Assembly (NCBI GenBank): GCA_902826215.1
Contig: CADEDY010000026.1
Coordinates: 1-52,162, forward strand
Origin: an uncultured Bacteroidota bacterium
Lineage (GTDB): Bacteria; Bacteroidota; Bacteroidia; Flavobacteriales_F; PHOS-HE28
DNA: 52,162 nt
Direction: 5' to 3'
Made by a program: the position numbers and the translations under genes. The notes below the pieces were generated by a model. The model was not told where the DNA came from. It saw only the letters and a program-made list of their open reading frames with translations, and did not search any database. Every line of letters begins with the position of its first letter. Within the stretch, counting starts at the first letter, position 1. Positions 26,531 to 35,620 of this stretch are shown here, piece after piece.

Positions 26531-28027
26531 TCACAACACCGGCACCTCGCGCACAAAGGCCAACGCAGCCTCCATGTGATCGTGCATCACGGTGTCCACC
26601 TTGATGAAAGGCACTCGTTCACGGAAAGCCGCAACGAAGGATCCGACCTTGTTTGAACTGCGCAAGGGCCGACGGAACTCCAAGGCTTGTGCGGCAGCGA
26701 AGAGTTCGATCGCGAGTATGCGCTCGACGTCCTGCACCACGCTCCAGGTCTTGATGGCGGCGGCGGCACCCATACTCACATGGTCCTCTTGCCCGTTGCT
26801 GCTGTCGATGGTGTCCACGCTGTTGGGCATGCACCGCTGCTTGTTCGCGCTCACCAACGATGCGGAGGTGTACTGCGGGATCATGAAGCCGCTGTTCAAG
26901 CCCGGTGTTGCGACCAAGAAAGCGGGCAATCCGCGTTGACCACCGATCAATTTGTAGGTGCGACGCTCGCTGATGCTGCCGATCTCCGCTGCGGCGATGG
27001 CCAGGAAATCCAAGGCAAGGGCCAAGGGCTGTCCATGGAAGTTGCCAGCGCTGATCACCAGATCCTCGTCGTCGAATACCGTGGGGTTGTCCGTCACCGA
27101 TTCCAACTCGCGCTCCACCACGCGCTCCACATACGCAATGGCATCGCGGCTCGCGCCGTGCACCTGCGGAATGCAACGGAACGAATACGGATCCTGCACG
27201 TGTGTCTTCTTCTGCTTCGCGATGGCGCTGCCCTTCAACAGATCGCGCATGCGACCAGCAACGACTGCTTGCCCGGGATGCGGGCGCACCGCATGCACCG
27301 ATGCGTGGAACGGCTCCATGCGACCATCGTACGCATCGAGCGAGACCGCAGCGATCACATCGGCCAGCTGCGTCAAGCGAGTGGCTTTCAGCGTGAGCAA
27401 CGAGGCATAGGCATTCATGAACTGCGTGCCGTTCAAGAGCGCGAGCCCTTCCTTCGGACCGAGCTCCAACGGTTTCCAACCGAGCTTCTTCAAGGCTTGT
27501 GCGCTGGGCATGCGTTTGCCGGCCACCACCACTTCGCCCAAGCCCAGCAGAGGCAACGAGAGATGTGCCAAGGGCGCGAGGTCTCCCGATGCGCCGAGTG
27601 AGCCGCGCTCGTACACGACCGGCAACACATCGGCATTGTACATGTCGATGAGGCGTTGCACCGTGGCAAGCGCAACCGCACTGTGTCCGAAGGCCATGTT
27701 CTGCACCTTCAGGATCAGCATCGCCCGGACGATCTCCGCGGCCACTGGATCACCACTGCCGCACGCGTGGCTCATCACCAAGTTCTTCTGCAACTGCGTC
27801 AGGTCCTTCTTGGCAATGGACTTGTCATACAACGAACCGAAGCCGGTGTTCACGCCGTAGATGGGTGCATCGCTCTTCTTCAAGCGATCGGCCAAGTACT
27901 TGTGGCTGCGTGCCACCGCTTTCGCGGCGTCCGGCGCCAAGCTGATCGGTGTGTGCGAATCGAGGATGTGCTGAAGCTCGGCGAGCTCCAGACCGACGGT
28001 TCCAATAGGGTGTGATCCAGAAGACAT
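26531..28027 (-). CDS. hutH: Histidine ammonia-lyase
   Basis: The 498-residue enzyme removes ammonia from L-histidine to give trans-urocanate, the first step of histidine breakdown. The MIO prosthetic group forms from A146-S147-G148 in GSLGASGDLAPLAH, and Y57 (IYGVNTGFGS) is the expected catalytic tyrosine. Members of this superfamily from Bacteroidota can instead be tyrosine ammonia-lyases for pigment synthesis. Here the selectivity pair S86-H87 (LVMSHACG) and the NGQEDHVSMG stretch are of the histidine type. No hutU, hutI or hutG gene is adjacent, so the rest of the pathway must lie elsewhere or be absent. Length and all core motifs are normal. Confidence 0.92.
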   Translation of the reverse strand: MSSGSHPIGTVGLELAELQHILDSHTPISLAPDAAKAVARSHKYLADRLKKSDAPIYGVNTGFGSLYDKSIAKKDLTQLQKNLVMSHACGSGDPVAAEIVRAMLILKVQNMAFGHSAVALATVQRLIDMYNADVLPVVYERGSLGASGDLAPLAHLSLPLLGLGEVVVAGKRMPSAQALKKLGWKPLELGPKEGLALLNGTQFMNAYASLLTLKATRLTQLADVIAAVSLDAYDGRMEPFHASVHAVRPHPGQAVVAGRMRDLLKGSAIAKQKKTHVQDPYSFRCIPQVHGASRDAIAYVERVVERELESVTDNPTVFDDEDLVISAGNFHGQPLALALDFLAIAAAEIGSISERRTYKLIGGQRGLPAFLVATPGLNSGFMIPQYTSASLVSANKQRCMPNSVDTIDSSNGQEDHVSMGAAAAIKTWSVVQDVERILAIELFAAAQALEFRRPLRSSNKVGSFVAAFRERVPFIKVDTVMHDHMEAALAFVREVPVL

Positions 28028-28179
28028 GGGGTGCAGAAAGGGCGGTAAAGATGAGGAGCGCTTCAGGAATGGCAGGAACGGTGCGACCGTTCACTTGCCC
28101 AGCACTTGTGACCAACGGTTTCCCAATGGATCCTTGGCAAAAAAGGGTTCCGATCCGTCGGATCCCCTTCCATGATGAC

Positions 28180-28187
28180 GACCTTTG
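28180..28187 (+). promoter_or_regulatory. -7-like motif of the GEVED gene
   Basis: GACCTTTG matches TAnnTTTG at seven of eight positions and lies 33 nt before the ATG at 28221. The divergent region 28028-28220 between hutH and this gene shows no other clear element. Confidence 0.4.
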
Positions 28188-28220
28188 TGGTTCATACTCA
28201 TCCCTAAACCCTATTCCGAT

Positions 28221-29876
28221 ATGCTGAAACCCTACACTTTGATCACCGGTATGGCCTTGGTGCTGCTGAGCGCCAACGCTTCGGCCCAACACTCAGGCCC
28301 CAAGCCAGGCATGACCCCTGGAACCCCGAACAGCCACCTCCGTGGTGCTGAACCTGTGAACGATGAGTGCGCCGGTGCCATTTCATTGACCGTTGGCACC
28401 ACTTGCGTTGGAACCGCCGGCATCAGTGATGCTGCCACCGAGTCCCTTCCGGCGAACGCCGACTGCGTTCAATTCCCTTCGCTCGAAGCCAACGACATGT
28501 GGTACTCGTTCGTGGCTACCACAACGTCGACCACGATCGATGTGACGGGCATGAACGACTACGACGTCGTCTTCGAGGTGTTCGAAGGAACCTGCGGCGC
28601 CTTGGTGTCCATCGGTTGCGCGGACAACAATTTCCCTGAGGTCCCACCAGCGGAGTCGCTTACCGAGACCTTCGTGGCTGCAACGAACATCGCGCAGACC
28701 TACTACGTCCGTACGTACTACTACAATTTCGATAACGGTGGTACGGTGAACCCGACCGACTTCAACTTCAGCATTTGCGTGTACGAGTCGCCTGCGCCGC
28801 CTGCGAATGACAATTGCGTGGATGCCGTGGATCAGGCCTTGGCGGTCGGAAACACCATCAGCATGAGCGGTGACAACACCGGTGCCACGTTGGATACCGA
28901 CCTGGGTGATGTCGCCGTTTGGCATTCCTTCACCACGACCGAATGTTCCGACGTCGTTCTGAACTATTGCGTCGAGGGTTCCACCTTCAACGATTTCTAC
29001 ATCGTGCTGTTCGGTGATTGCGCCGACCTGGAGAATTCCGTGGTCTTCGGTGATGCGGACCAGTGCAACGCCTATTTCGCGCAACTGCCTGCTGGCACCT
29101 ACTACGTACCTGTGCTGGTGAGCACTGACACTCCTTCGGGTGCCTACACGGTGGACGCCACCGCCACGGCTTGCGACGTCTATTGCGCAGCATCTTCTGG
29201 CACCTGCGATGAATTCACGGCGAACGTGACCATCGGCACGATCGACAACGCTTCGGGCTGCGGACCAACCTATCAGAACTTCACCGACCTGAGTACCGTG
29301 CTCGTCATCGGTAACGACCACGCCATCACCGTGACCAACAATCCCGATGCGTTCTACGAAGGTGACCAATGCACCGTGTGGGTGGACTGGAACCAGGACT
29401 TCGACTTCGAAGACGAAGGCGAAACGTTCACGCTCACCACGGCTGATGCTTTCGAGACCTTCACCGGCAACATCGTACCTCCTGTTGATGCAGCGCTCGG
29501 TGCTACGCGCATGCGTATCCGTATGAACTACGACGACGAAGCGCTGCCTTGCGGCGTGGCCGAATACGGCGACGTGGAGGACTACACCGTGGTGGTGGAG
29601 AACCCCGTTGGCATCGCTGAAGAAGCAGCAGGCAACTGGAACGTGTTCCCGAACCCGAGCAATGGCAACATCACCATCGCTGGCCTGCAAGTGAGCGGTG
29701 CCATGACGGTGCAATTGCACGACATGACCGGCCGTTTGGTGTACACCACCAACCGCACCGTGACCGCGAACCAAGCCGTGAGCTTGGAGCTGGCTGGCCA
29801 ACTCGCCACTGGCACCTACCAACTGAGCCTGGTGAGCCCGATCGGTCGCACCGTGCGCCCGGTGATGGTGCGCTGA
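28221..29876 (+). CDS. GEVED-domain T9SS cargo protein
   Basis: This 551-residue secreted protein has a signal peptide ending ANASAQ. Two beta-sandwich segments follow, both beginning with an N-D-x-C pattern (NDECAGAISL near residue 46 and NDNCVDAVDQAL near 195). They resemble the pre-peptidase-like domains common in Bacteroidota surface proteins. A GEVED domain occupies about residues 360-460 (CTVWVDWNQDFDFEDEGETF, GVAEYGDVEDYTV). The C-terminus is a type A T9SS sorting domain (VFPNPSNGNITIAG ... GTYQLSLVSPIGRTVRP). It is acidic with many Cys pairs, as expected for a surface protein. No catalytic motif is visible, so binding or structural roles are likely. A near-perfect bidirectional terminator follows. 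Confidence 0.88.
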   Translation: MLKPYTLITGMALVLLSANASAQHSGPKPGMTPGTPNSHLRGAEPVNDECAGAISLTVGTTCVGTAGISDAATESLPANADCVQFPSLEANDMWYSFVATTTSTTIDVTGMNDYDVVFEVFEGTCGALVSIGCADNNFPEVPPAESLTETFVAATNIAQTYYVRTYYYNFDNGGTVNPTDFNFSICVYESPAPPANDNCVDAVDQALAVGNTISMSGDNTGATLDTDLGDVAVWHSFTTTECSDVVLNYCVEGSTFNDFYIVLFGDCADLENSVVFGDADQCNAYFAQLPAGTYYVPVLVSTDTPSGAYTVDATATACDVYCAASSGTCDEFTANVTIGTIDNASGCGPTYQNFTDLSTVLVIGNDHAITVTNNPDAFYEGDQCTVWVDWNQDFDFEDEGETFTLTTADAFETFTGNIVPPVDAALGATRMRIRMNYDDEALPCGVAEYGDVEDYTVVVENPVGIAEEAAGNWNVFPNPSNGNITIAGLQVSGAMTVQLHDMTGRLVYTTNRTVTANQAVSLELAGQLATGTYQLSLVSPIGRTVRPVMVR

Positions 29877-29891
29877 TCACAGCATTCTTTT

Positions 29892-29929
29892 AATCAGAAG
29901 GGCGGACCAATTGGTCCGCCCTTCTGATT
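29892..29929. terminator. Bidirectional terminator between the GEVED gene and hisS
   Basis: A perfect 19-bp palindrome: 29892-29910 pairs with 29911-29929. In RNA the central AATT would form the loop. T residues follow on the plus strand (TTTCT) and an A/T stretch lies on the other side, so it can serve both convergent genes. Confidence 0.85.
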
Positions 29930-29945
29930 TTCTACCAGCTCGTTC

Positions 29946-31328
29946 TCACGCTTGGATCGTGGCGATCAGTTCCTCCTGCTTCACGGCCTTCTGCTCGCCG
30001 GTCTTCATGTCCTTAACGGTCACGATGCCTTGCTTCAATTCGTTCTCTCCAATGATGGCGACATACGCGATGCCCTTGTCGTCCGCGTACTTGAACTGCT
30101 TGGCCATCTTCACATGGTCCGGGTACAGTTCAGCAGCAATGCCCGCCTCGCGCACTTGGCGCAGCAACTTCAGGCAATGCATGGCCTCGGCCGCTCCGAA
30201 ATTGGCGAAGAGCAACTTGGTGCTGCCGCCGAGTTCCGCGGGGAATTTGTTCGTCTCCAAGAGCACGTCGTAGATGCGGTCCGCACCGAAGCTGATGCCC
30301 ACGCCGCTCATGTTCTTGAGGCCGAAGATGCCGGTAAGGTCGTCGTAACGACCGCCGCCGCAGATGCTGCCGGGCATGGTTCCTTCGGCAGCCTTCACCT
30401 CGAAGATGGCACCGGTGTAGTAATCCAGGCCGCGGGCCAAAGTGGGATCGAATTCGAGGATCGCGCTCTTCATCGGTCCCACGGCATCGAAGGTGAAGGC
30501 GAGGTCCTTCAAGCCATGTAGCGCGGTGGGCGAAGCGGACAACCACTTCTCCAACTGCGGACGTTGCTCGCTCCATGTTCCTTTCAACTCGAACAGGGGC
30601 GCGATGCCTTTGATCGCTTCATCACTCACTCCTTTCGTCCGCATCTCCTCCTCCACCTTCTCGCGGCCGATCTTGTCCAGCTTGTCGATAGCGGTGACGA
30701 TGTCCACCACCTTTTCCGGTTGACCGCTCACCTCGGCGATCCCGCTCAACACTTTGCGGTCGTTGATCTTCACCACCACGTGTAGACCGAGTGCCGTGAA
30801 CACATCATCGAAGAGTTGCACGAGTTCCACTTCGCTGATCAAGCTCGTGCTTCCGATCACATCCGCATCGCACTGGTAGAACTCGCGGTATCTCCCCTTC
30901 TGCGGTTTATCAGCACGCCACACGGGCTGGATCTGGTACCGTTTGAAAGGGAACGTGATCTCGTTCTGATTCTGGACCACGTAGCGGGCGAAGGGCACGG
31001 TAAGGTCATAGCGTAGACCTTCACTTGCGGTCTGTTGTCGCACTTGATCCGAGGTGCGCTTCGGATCGCCTTCACCGGCCGCCACCGCCTTCGCAACGCC
31101 TGATTCAAAGGTCCTACCCCGTTCCTGGATCCGGAAGATCAACCGATCCCCCTCCTCGCCGTACTTCCCGGTCAAGGTCTCCAGGTTCTCCATGGCCGGT
31201 GTTTCCAGCGGCAGGAAGCCGTACTTCTGGAAGACCCGCTCGATGGTGCTGAAGATGTACTTGCGACGCAGCATCTCCGTCGGGGAGAAGTCGCGGGTGC
31301 CTTTGGGGATGGAGGGCTTGTTGGCCAT
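29946..31328 (-). CDS. hisS: Histidine-tRNA ligase
   Basis: This 460-residue class II aminoacyl-tRNA synthetase charges tRNA-His. Motif 1 lies near the N-terminus after IPKGTRDFSPTEML. Motif 2 is around YQIQPVWRADKPQKGRYREF, with the conserved Arg for ATP. The histidine-binding loops are GLRYDLTVPFARYV and ARGLDYYTGAIFEV, and motif 3 is GVGISFGADRIYDVL. The C-terminal anticodon-binding domain (about residues 360-460) follows. I chose ATG 31328 (MANKPSIPKG) because the frame upstream runs through the TATCTTCGC promoter element at 31334-31342, five bases from this ATG. It is convergent with the GEVED gene across a bidirectional terminator. Confidence 0.96.
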   Translation of the reverse strand: MANKPSIPKGTRDFSPTEMLRRKYIFSTIERVFQKYGFLPLETPAMENLETLTGKYGEEGDRLIFRIQERGRTFESGVAKAVAAGEGDPKRTSDQVRQQTASEGLRYDLTVPFARYVVQNQNEITFPFKRYQIQPVWRADKPQKGRYREFYQCDADVIGSTSLISEVELVQLFDDVFTALGLHVVVKINDRKVLSGIAEVSGQPEKVVDIVTAIDKLDKIGREKVEEEMRTKGVSDEAIKGIAPLFELKGTWSEQRPQLEKWLSASPTALHGLKDLAFTFDAVGPMKSAILEFDPTLARGLDYYTGAIFEVKAAEGTMPGSICGGGRYDDLTGIFGLKNMSGVGISFGADRIYDVLLETNKFPAELGGSTKLLFANFGAAEAMHCLKLLRQVREAGIAAELYPDHVKMAKQFKYADDKGIAYVAIIGENELKQGIVTVKDMKTGEQKAVKQEELIATIQA

Positions 31329-31333
31329 GGGCC

Positions 31334-31342
31334 GCGAAGATA
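31334..31342 (-). promoter_or_regulatory. -7 promoter motif of hisS, ATG 5 nt away
   Basis: TATCTTCGC on the minus strand, then GGCCC, then the ATG at 31328. porQ has TATCTTGCG with the same five-base spacing. Confidence 0.55.
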
Positions 31343-31500
31343 TCCGTCGCGGCGAAGGTGGGCGCCTTGTGATCGGTTGCGAACGGTCCACAACAGCACA
31401 TCGCTAGGCACCGGATCGGCATTCCAGAAGGTCATCTTTGCCGAACTGCCGACCTTGGCCTGATGTTCGCTGCCAGCACGACCTCTACGTTCCTCATTCC

Positions 31501-32205
31501 ATGAAAGCCTTCGTTCTCGTCCTCTGCGCACTGATCATCCACGCTGCTACCGCCCAGCACCTCACCTACCGCGAGTGGCAGGAGCAGTCGTTCCGCGACA
31601 TGCGGCTGATGCCCGAATACGGCAACCGGCCCAAGAACGCGGAGATGATGGCCTCCGATTCCGACTTCGTGGCGCAGACGCTGCAGGCGATCCCCGATCG
31701 ACGCAAAGCGTCCAATGTACTGGTGGACCATGGCTTTGAGTTGTTGCGCACCGGCGACATGACCAAGGCGATGTTCCGCTTCAACCAAGCCTTCCTTGTG
31801 GATCCGAAGAACCCGGCGATCCATCGCGGCTATGGGGCCTTCTTCATCGCGTTGGACCAGAACACCGAAGCCGCCAAGCAATACCAGAAGGGCCTCGCGC
31901 TGGACAGCACCAACACGGCGTTGATGACGGACATGGCCGGCGTATTCCTGGCGGAGCACTACAACCTCAAAGCCGACGAACCGGAGAAGTCCGCCCAGTT
32001 GCTCGATGGTGCCACCGGCCTGCTCCTGCACGCGGTGGAACTGGACCCCGGCAACGCCGAAGCCCATTTCAAGTTGAGCGCCTGCTACCTGAACAAGAAG
32101 GAATGCGAGCAAGCGTGGACCCACTTCGAGAAGAGCGTGCAACTCGGCAGCCCATCGGCCGATGAGGTGTACCGGGCGCAGTTGATGCGTGCGTGCCCGA
32201 AGTAG
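31501..32205 (+). CDS. Secreted tetratricopeptide-repeat protein
   Basis: The 234-residue protein has a signal peptide (MKAFVLVLCALIIHAATAQ). At least three tetratricopeptide repeats follow, for example VDHGFELLRTGDMTKAMFRF, GYGAFFIALDQNTEAAKQYQ and HFKLSACYLNKKECEQAWTH. It probably acts in the periplasm as a protein-protein interaction scaffold. It has no sorting domain and no enzyme motif. A CATCTTTG motif at 31433-31440 lies 60 nt upstream and could drive it. A weak 7-bp hairpin (32226-32232 with 32246-32252) follows; the rest of 32206-32441 shows nothing further. Confidence 0.75.
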   Translation: MKAFVLVLCALIIHAATAQHLTYREWQEQSFRDMRLMPEYGNRPKNAEMMASDSDFVAQTLQAIPDRRKASNVLVDHGFELLRTGDMTKAMFRFNQAFLVDPKNPAIHRGYGAFFIALDQNTEAAKQYQKGLALDSTNTALMTDMAGVFLAEHYNLKADEPEKSAQLLDGATGLLLHAVELDPGNAEAHFKLSACYLNKKECEQAWTHFEKSVQLGSPSADEVYRAQLMRACPK

Positions 32206-32441
32206 CACCTCCCCAAAACAGCGGAACCGCCCAGGCTAAGCCCAAGGGCGGTCCGCCGACCAGAACTTGGCCCCGAACGGGTCGGGGCTCTTCGCTCGAT
32301 GCAAGTGTAGGCCCATCTGCACAGCGACTGCGCATTTCGGCGCGCAAGAAATGGGCGGGATCAGACAACCCTGAATGGTCGGCCGTGGAACCCCGGCTTC
32401 GTTCTCACGTACACACGGCCCGTACTTCCTGAAACGACCCC

Positions 32442-32798
32442 ATGGCCCATTCCACCCTTTCGATGGACAACCGTTTGTTCCTCCCCTCCTTGCAGGCTCC
32501 CGAAGCTGATCCACTGGCGCTGAAGCTGCGTGCAGCGGAGCTGGAACGCCTCTACAACGCCGCCCTGGAGGAGAACGAGATGCTCACCGCCGAGCGCGAT
32601 GAGCTGGTGGCCGCGATCAAGAAGTGGGCGAAGGCCGATCACATCGAGCGCCGCGAACTACTTTTCGATGCCGAGACCCAGGACCTGCGCACCGAGCTGA
32701 AGCAGGCCCGCCAACTGGCCAAGCGCCTGCAGCGCGAGAACAACGAGCTGGCCGCCAAAGCTTCCGAGAAGGTGGCCCAGCAGCAGCGCCGGGCCTGA
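32442..32798 (+). CDS. Coiled-coil protein of unknown function
   Basis: This 118-residue cytoplasmic protein is highly charged. From about residue 27 to the end it shows heptad-like spacing of Leu and Ala (LRAAELERLYNAALEENEML, LKQARQLAKRLQRENNEL), so it should form one long coiled coil, perhaps an oligomer. It carries no signal peptide or membrane segment. The ATG at 32463 (MDNRLFLPS) is an alternative start. Codon use matches real genes. I recognise no family; the order (TPR protein, coiled coil, sandwich protein) gives no firm clue to its role. Confidence 0.6.
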   Translation: MAHSTLSMDNRLFLPSLQAPEADPLALKLRAAELERLYNAALEENEMLTAERDELVAAIKKWAKADHIERRELLFDAETQDLRTELKQARQLAKRLQRENNELAAKASEKVAQQQRRA

Positions 32799-32809
32799 GA
32801 ACGCCTCGC

Positions 32810-32840
32810 TTGTTGGCACGGCTGTTGCCGTTACCTTGCA
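32810..32840 (+). promoter_or_regulatory. Promoter with -33 TTG and -7 box
   Basis: TTG at 32810-32812 is followed after exactly 19 bases by TACCTTGCA at 32832-32840. The ATG at 32860 lies 19 nt downstream. This and 8489-8518 are the best two-box promoters here. Confidence 0.55.
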
Positions 32841-32859
32841 CCGGTCCAACCCGTGCACC

Positions 32860-33600
32860 ATGCGCCTTTCGCTCTCCCTCTTTGCTGCCGCTTCCGTTCT
32901 GTTCTGCTCCGCCCAGGACTACTCCCTCGAACTCATCCGCAACGGCGGTTTCGAGATGCAGGACAAGTCGGCCAACACCTACGACCAGCTGATCCTGGCC
33001 ACCGGCTGGCGCGATGCCAACCTCGGCCTAGCCGACCTCTTCGCGCCCACCGCTTCGGCGAAGACCGTGGGCATTCCGGACAACGACTACGGAAGCATCG
33101 CCCCCTTCGAAGGCGAGTACTACGCGGGCTTCTGCGGCTGGAAAGCCGATATCCAACGGAACTTCAACGCCTACGACGAGAACGACAAGTTCATTCCGGC
33201 CTGGAACGCCTATTCCGAGTACCTGAAGGGCGAATTGATCCAACCCCTGGTGGAGGGCGCCACCTACGAACTCGTGTTCCACGTGGCGCTGGCGGGCAAC
33301 AGCGACCGCAGCATCAAGGGCGTCGGCGCCTATTTCAGCGAACTGGACCTGATGTACCAGAACCGCAAGTTCATGGAAGAAGACCCGCAAGTGTTCTACA
33401 CCAAGATCATCGACGAGCGCAACAAGTGGGTGGAGGTGCGCGACACCTTCGTGGCCGACGGCAAGGAGCAATTCATCTTCCTCGGCGTGTTCCCGTACGT
33501 GGGCTTGGAGTCCAAGAACATGATCGAAGGGTACGACAACCGCTACGCCTACTACTACATCGACGGCATCTCGCTGAAGCGCGTGGAGCCGCAGCCCTGA
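32860..33600 (+). CDS. Secreted jelly-roll (carbohydrate-binding-like) protein
   Basis: The 246-residue protein has a signal peptide (MRLSLSLFAAASVLFCSAQ). A single beta-sandwich follows: it starts with LELIRNGGFEMQDKS, has an EGEYYAGFCGW core and ends in AYYYIDGISLKRVE, the closing strand typical of galactose-binding-like folds. In Bacteroidota this fold often precedes an OmpA domain, but none is present here. The product is probably periplasmic or exported; no sorting domain is visible. No catalytic residues stand out, so binding of glycan or protein is inferred only. Confidence 0.7.
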   Translation: MRLSLSLFAAASVLFCSAQDYSLELIRNGGFEMQDKSANTYDQLILATGWRDANLGLADLFAPTASAKTVGIPDNDYGSIAPFEGEYYAGFCGWKADIQRNFNAYDENDKFIPAWNAYSEYLKGELIQPLVEGATYELVFHVALAGNSDRSIKGVGAYFSELDLMYQNRKFMEEDPQVFYTKIIDERNKWVEVRDTFVADGKEQFIFLGVFPYVGLESKNMIEGYDNRYAYYYIDGISLKRVEPQP

Positions 33601-33657
33601 GCCCCGACGACTCCACGGATCGGTGGTGTTGCGCCGCCGTCACCAATTCCAACGTGT

Positions 33658-33679
33658 TAGCTTCGGGCTCCATCTTTGG
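33658..33679 (+). promoter_or_regulatory. Two tandem -7-like motifs before the choice-of-anchor B gene
   Basis: TAGCTTCGG (33658-33666) and CATCTTTGG (33671-33679) both resemble the -7 element. The second lies five bases before the ATG at 33685, so two start sites are possible. Confidence 0.4.
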
Positions 33680-33684
33680 CTCCC

Positions 33685-35604
33685 ATGCTTGCACGTTCCA
33701 CTACCCTCGCCTGCTTCGTCTTCTTCACCTCGCTCGGCGCTTTCGCCCAAACGCCGTGCGTCGACGGCTTCGCGGGGGTGTATCCGTGCGAGAACGTGGA
33801 CCTGCTCTCGCGCATGACCTTGGCGCAGTTGGGCACCGTCACCAACGTGGCCGACCTCTGGGGATGGACCGATCCGCTGACCGGTAAGGAGTACGCCATC
33901 GTCGGCGCGCGCACCGGCACCGTGTTCGTGGACCTCAGTGTGCCCACGGCTCCTGTACGCGTTGGCATTCTCCCTAGCCACAACAACGCGAATTCGCTCT
34001 GGCGCGATGTGGATGTAAGCGGAAACTGGTGCTACATCGGCAGCGAAGCAACGAATCATGGCCTGCAGATCTTCGACCTCACCCGCCTGCGTAATGTGGC
34101 GAACCCGCCGGTCACCTTCACGGAGGATGCGCACTACGCCGGATTCGGCAATAGCCACAGCCTGTTCGCCGACAAGGGCGCGCCCTACGTGTATTGCGTG
34201 GGCACCGGCACCTACAGCGGTGGCCTACACATCGTGAACGTCTCCAACCCTTTGGCGCCCACCTTCGCCGGGGCGTGGTCCACCGATGGCTACATCCACG
34301 AGAACAACGTGATCCTCTACAACGGTCCGGATCTCGCGCACGTGGGCAAGCGCATCAGCCTCAACTTCCACATCAACGCCAACGACCGCGTCACTTTCGT
34401 GGATGTGACGGACCCGGGCGATATGAGCCGCATCGGCTTCACCCAACCCTACCCCGGTGCCAGCCTCTGTCACCAAGGTTGGGTAACGGCCGACCACCGC
34501 TTTCTGCTGATGAACGACGAGGGCGATGAGGGTGCGCAGAACTACAACACCCGCACCCACATCTTCAACATCGAGGACCTGGAAGCACCGGTGTACATCG
34601 GTTTCTACAGCGGCCCGAATGCGAGCTACGACCACAACCTCTACATCCACAACGACCTGGTCTACGAGGCGAACTACACCAGCGGCCTGCACATACTGGA
34701 TCCCGCGAACGTCGCTTCGGCGCAGCTATCCATGGTGGCCTCGTTCGATACGTACACCATCGGGAACGGCAAGAGCTACGACGGGGCCTGGGGCAACTAC
34801 CCCTACTTCGAGAGCGGCATCGTGATCGTGAGCAGCTATGCCGAAGGGCTCTTCGTTCTGCGGCCGAAGACCTCCTTGCACATCCGCACGCTGTTGGAAG
34901 GACCGTACGATGTGAACACCGGCCTGATGACCGACTCGCTCCGCGTGCGCGGGCTGATCCCGCTCACCGAACCCTATACTGCAGCGGGCTATGCGCACGT
35001 GATCGGTGGTGGCGAAACCACCACGGCCGGTGTGCTCACCACCATCGGCGCCAACGCCATCGTGGATTGGGTGGTGGTGGAATTGCGCGATGCGAACGAC
35101 CCGACCATCGTGGTGGAAACGCGCTCGGCCCTGATCCAGCGTGACGGCGATATCGTCGGTACCAATGGAACGGGACCGGTGCAGTTCGATGTGCCGGTGA
35201 AGGACCACTACATCGCTGTGCGCCACCGCAACCACCTCGGCGTGATGAGCGCGGAACCCGTGCGCGTGAGCGTGACCCCCACCAGCTACGACCTCACCAA
35301 TGGCAGCGTACCACTCTTCGGCACACAGCCCACCAAGGACGTGAACGGCGTGCAGACCCAATGGGCCGGCAACGCCCTCTTCGACGACCGACTGATCTAC
35401 ACCGGCGAGTTCAACGACCGCGACCCGCTGCTGATCCGCATCGGCGGTGTGGTGCCCACCAATACCGTGAGCGGCTATTTCGTGGAAGACCTCAACCTCG
35501 ATGGCCGTGTGATCTACACCGGCGAAGGCAACGATCGCGATCGCATCCTCTCCAACATCGGCGGCGTGGTGCCCACGAATATCCGGGTGGAACAATTGCC
35601 GTGA
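33685..35604 (+). CDS. Choice-of-anchor B family secreted protein with duplicated C-terminal module
   Basis: The 639-residue protein has a signal peptide (MLARSTTLACFVFFTSLGAF). Residues about 25-395 form the choice-of-anchor B beta-propeller (WTDPLTGKEYAIVGARTGTV, HIVNVSNPLAPTFAGAWST, HNLYIHNDLVYEANYTSGL), a domain named because its members carry various C-terminal anchors. After a beta-rich linker the C-terminus carries two copies of a 24-residue module reading IYTGE.NDRD..L..IGGVVPTN, at 35392-35463 and 35509-35580, the second preceded by EDLNLDG. The Asp-rich pattern resembles a dockerin or EF-hand calcium loop and may be a sorting or anchoring end of its own. There is no PNP-type T9SS domain. 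A long terminator hairpin follows. Confidence 0.85.
   Translation: MLARSTTLACFVFFTSLGAFAQTPCVDGFAGVYPCENVDLLSRMTLAQLGTVTNVADLWGWTDPLTGKEYAIVGARTGTVFVDLSVPTAPVRVGILPSHNNANSLWRDVDVSGNWCYIGSEATNHGLQIFDLTRLRNVANPPVTFTEDAHYAGFGNSHSLFADKGAPYVYCVGTGTYSGGLHIVNVSNPLAPTFAGAWSTDGYIHENNVILYNGPDLAHVGKRISLNFHINANDRVTFVDVTDPGDMSRIGFTQPYPGASLCHQGWVTADHRFLLMNDEGDEGAQNYNTRTHIFNIEDLEAPVYIGFYSGPNASYDHNLYIHNDLVYEANYTSGLHILDPANVASAQLSMVASFDTYTIGNGKSYDGAWGNYPYFESGIVIVSSYAEGLFVLRPKTSLHIRTLLEGPYDVNTGLMTDSLRVRGLIPLTEPYTAAGYAHVIGGGETTTAGVLTTIGANAIVDWVVVELRDANDPTIVVETRSALIQRDGDIVGTNGTGPVQFDVPVKDHYIAVRHRNHLGVMSAEPVRVSVTPTSYDLTNGSVPLFGTQPTKDVNGVQTQWAGNALFDDRLIYTGEFNDRDPLLIRIGGVVPTNTVSGYFVEDLNLDGRVIYTGEGNDRDRILSNIGGVVPTNIRVEQLP
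35392..35580 (+). repeat. Two-copy 24-codon direct repeat within the anchor-B gene
   Basis: Copies at 35392-35463 and 35509-35580 encode near-identical 24-residue modules ending IGGVVPTN. DNA similarity is high (both begin with GATCTACACCGGCGA after the first codon). Confidence 0.8.
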
Positions 35605-35620
35605 TCTTTTACGAACCGAA

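Noticed and set aside
32853..33887. 344-codon frame spanning two plus-strand genes
   Set aside because: It overlaps the sandwich-protein and anchor-B genes in another frame and encodes Arg/Pro-rich sequence without motifs; both overlapped genes have signal peptides and domain evidence.
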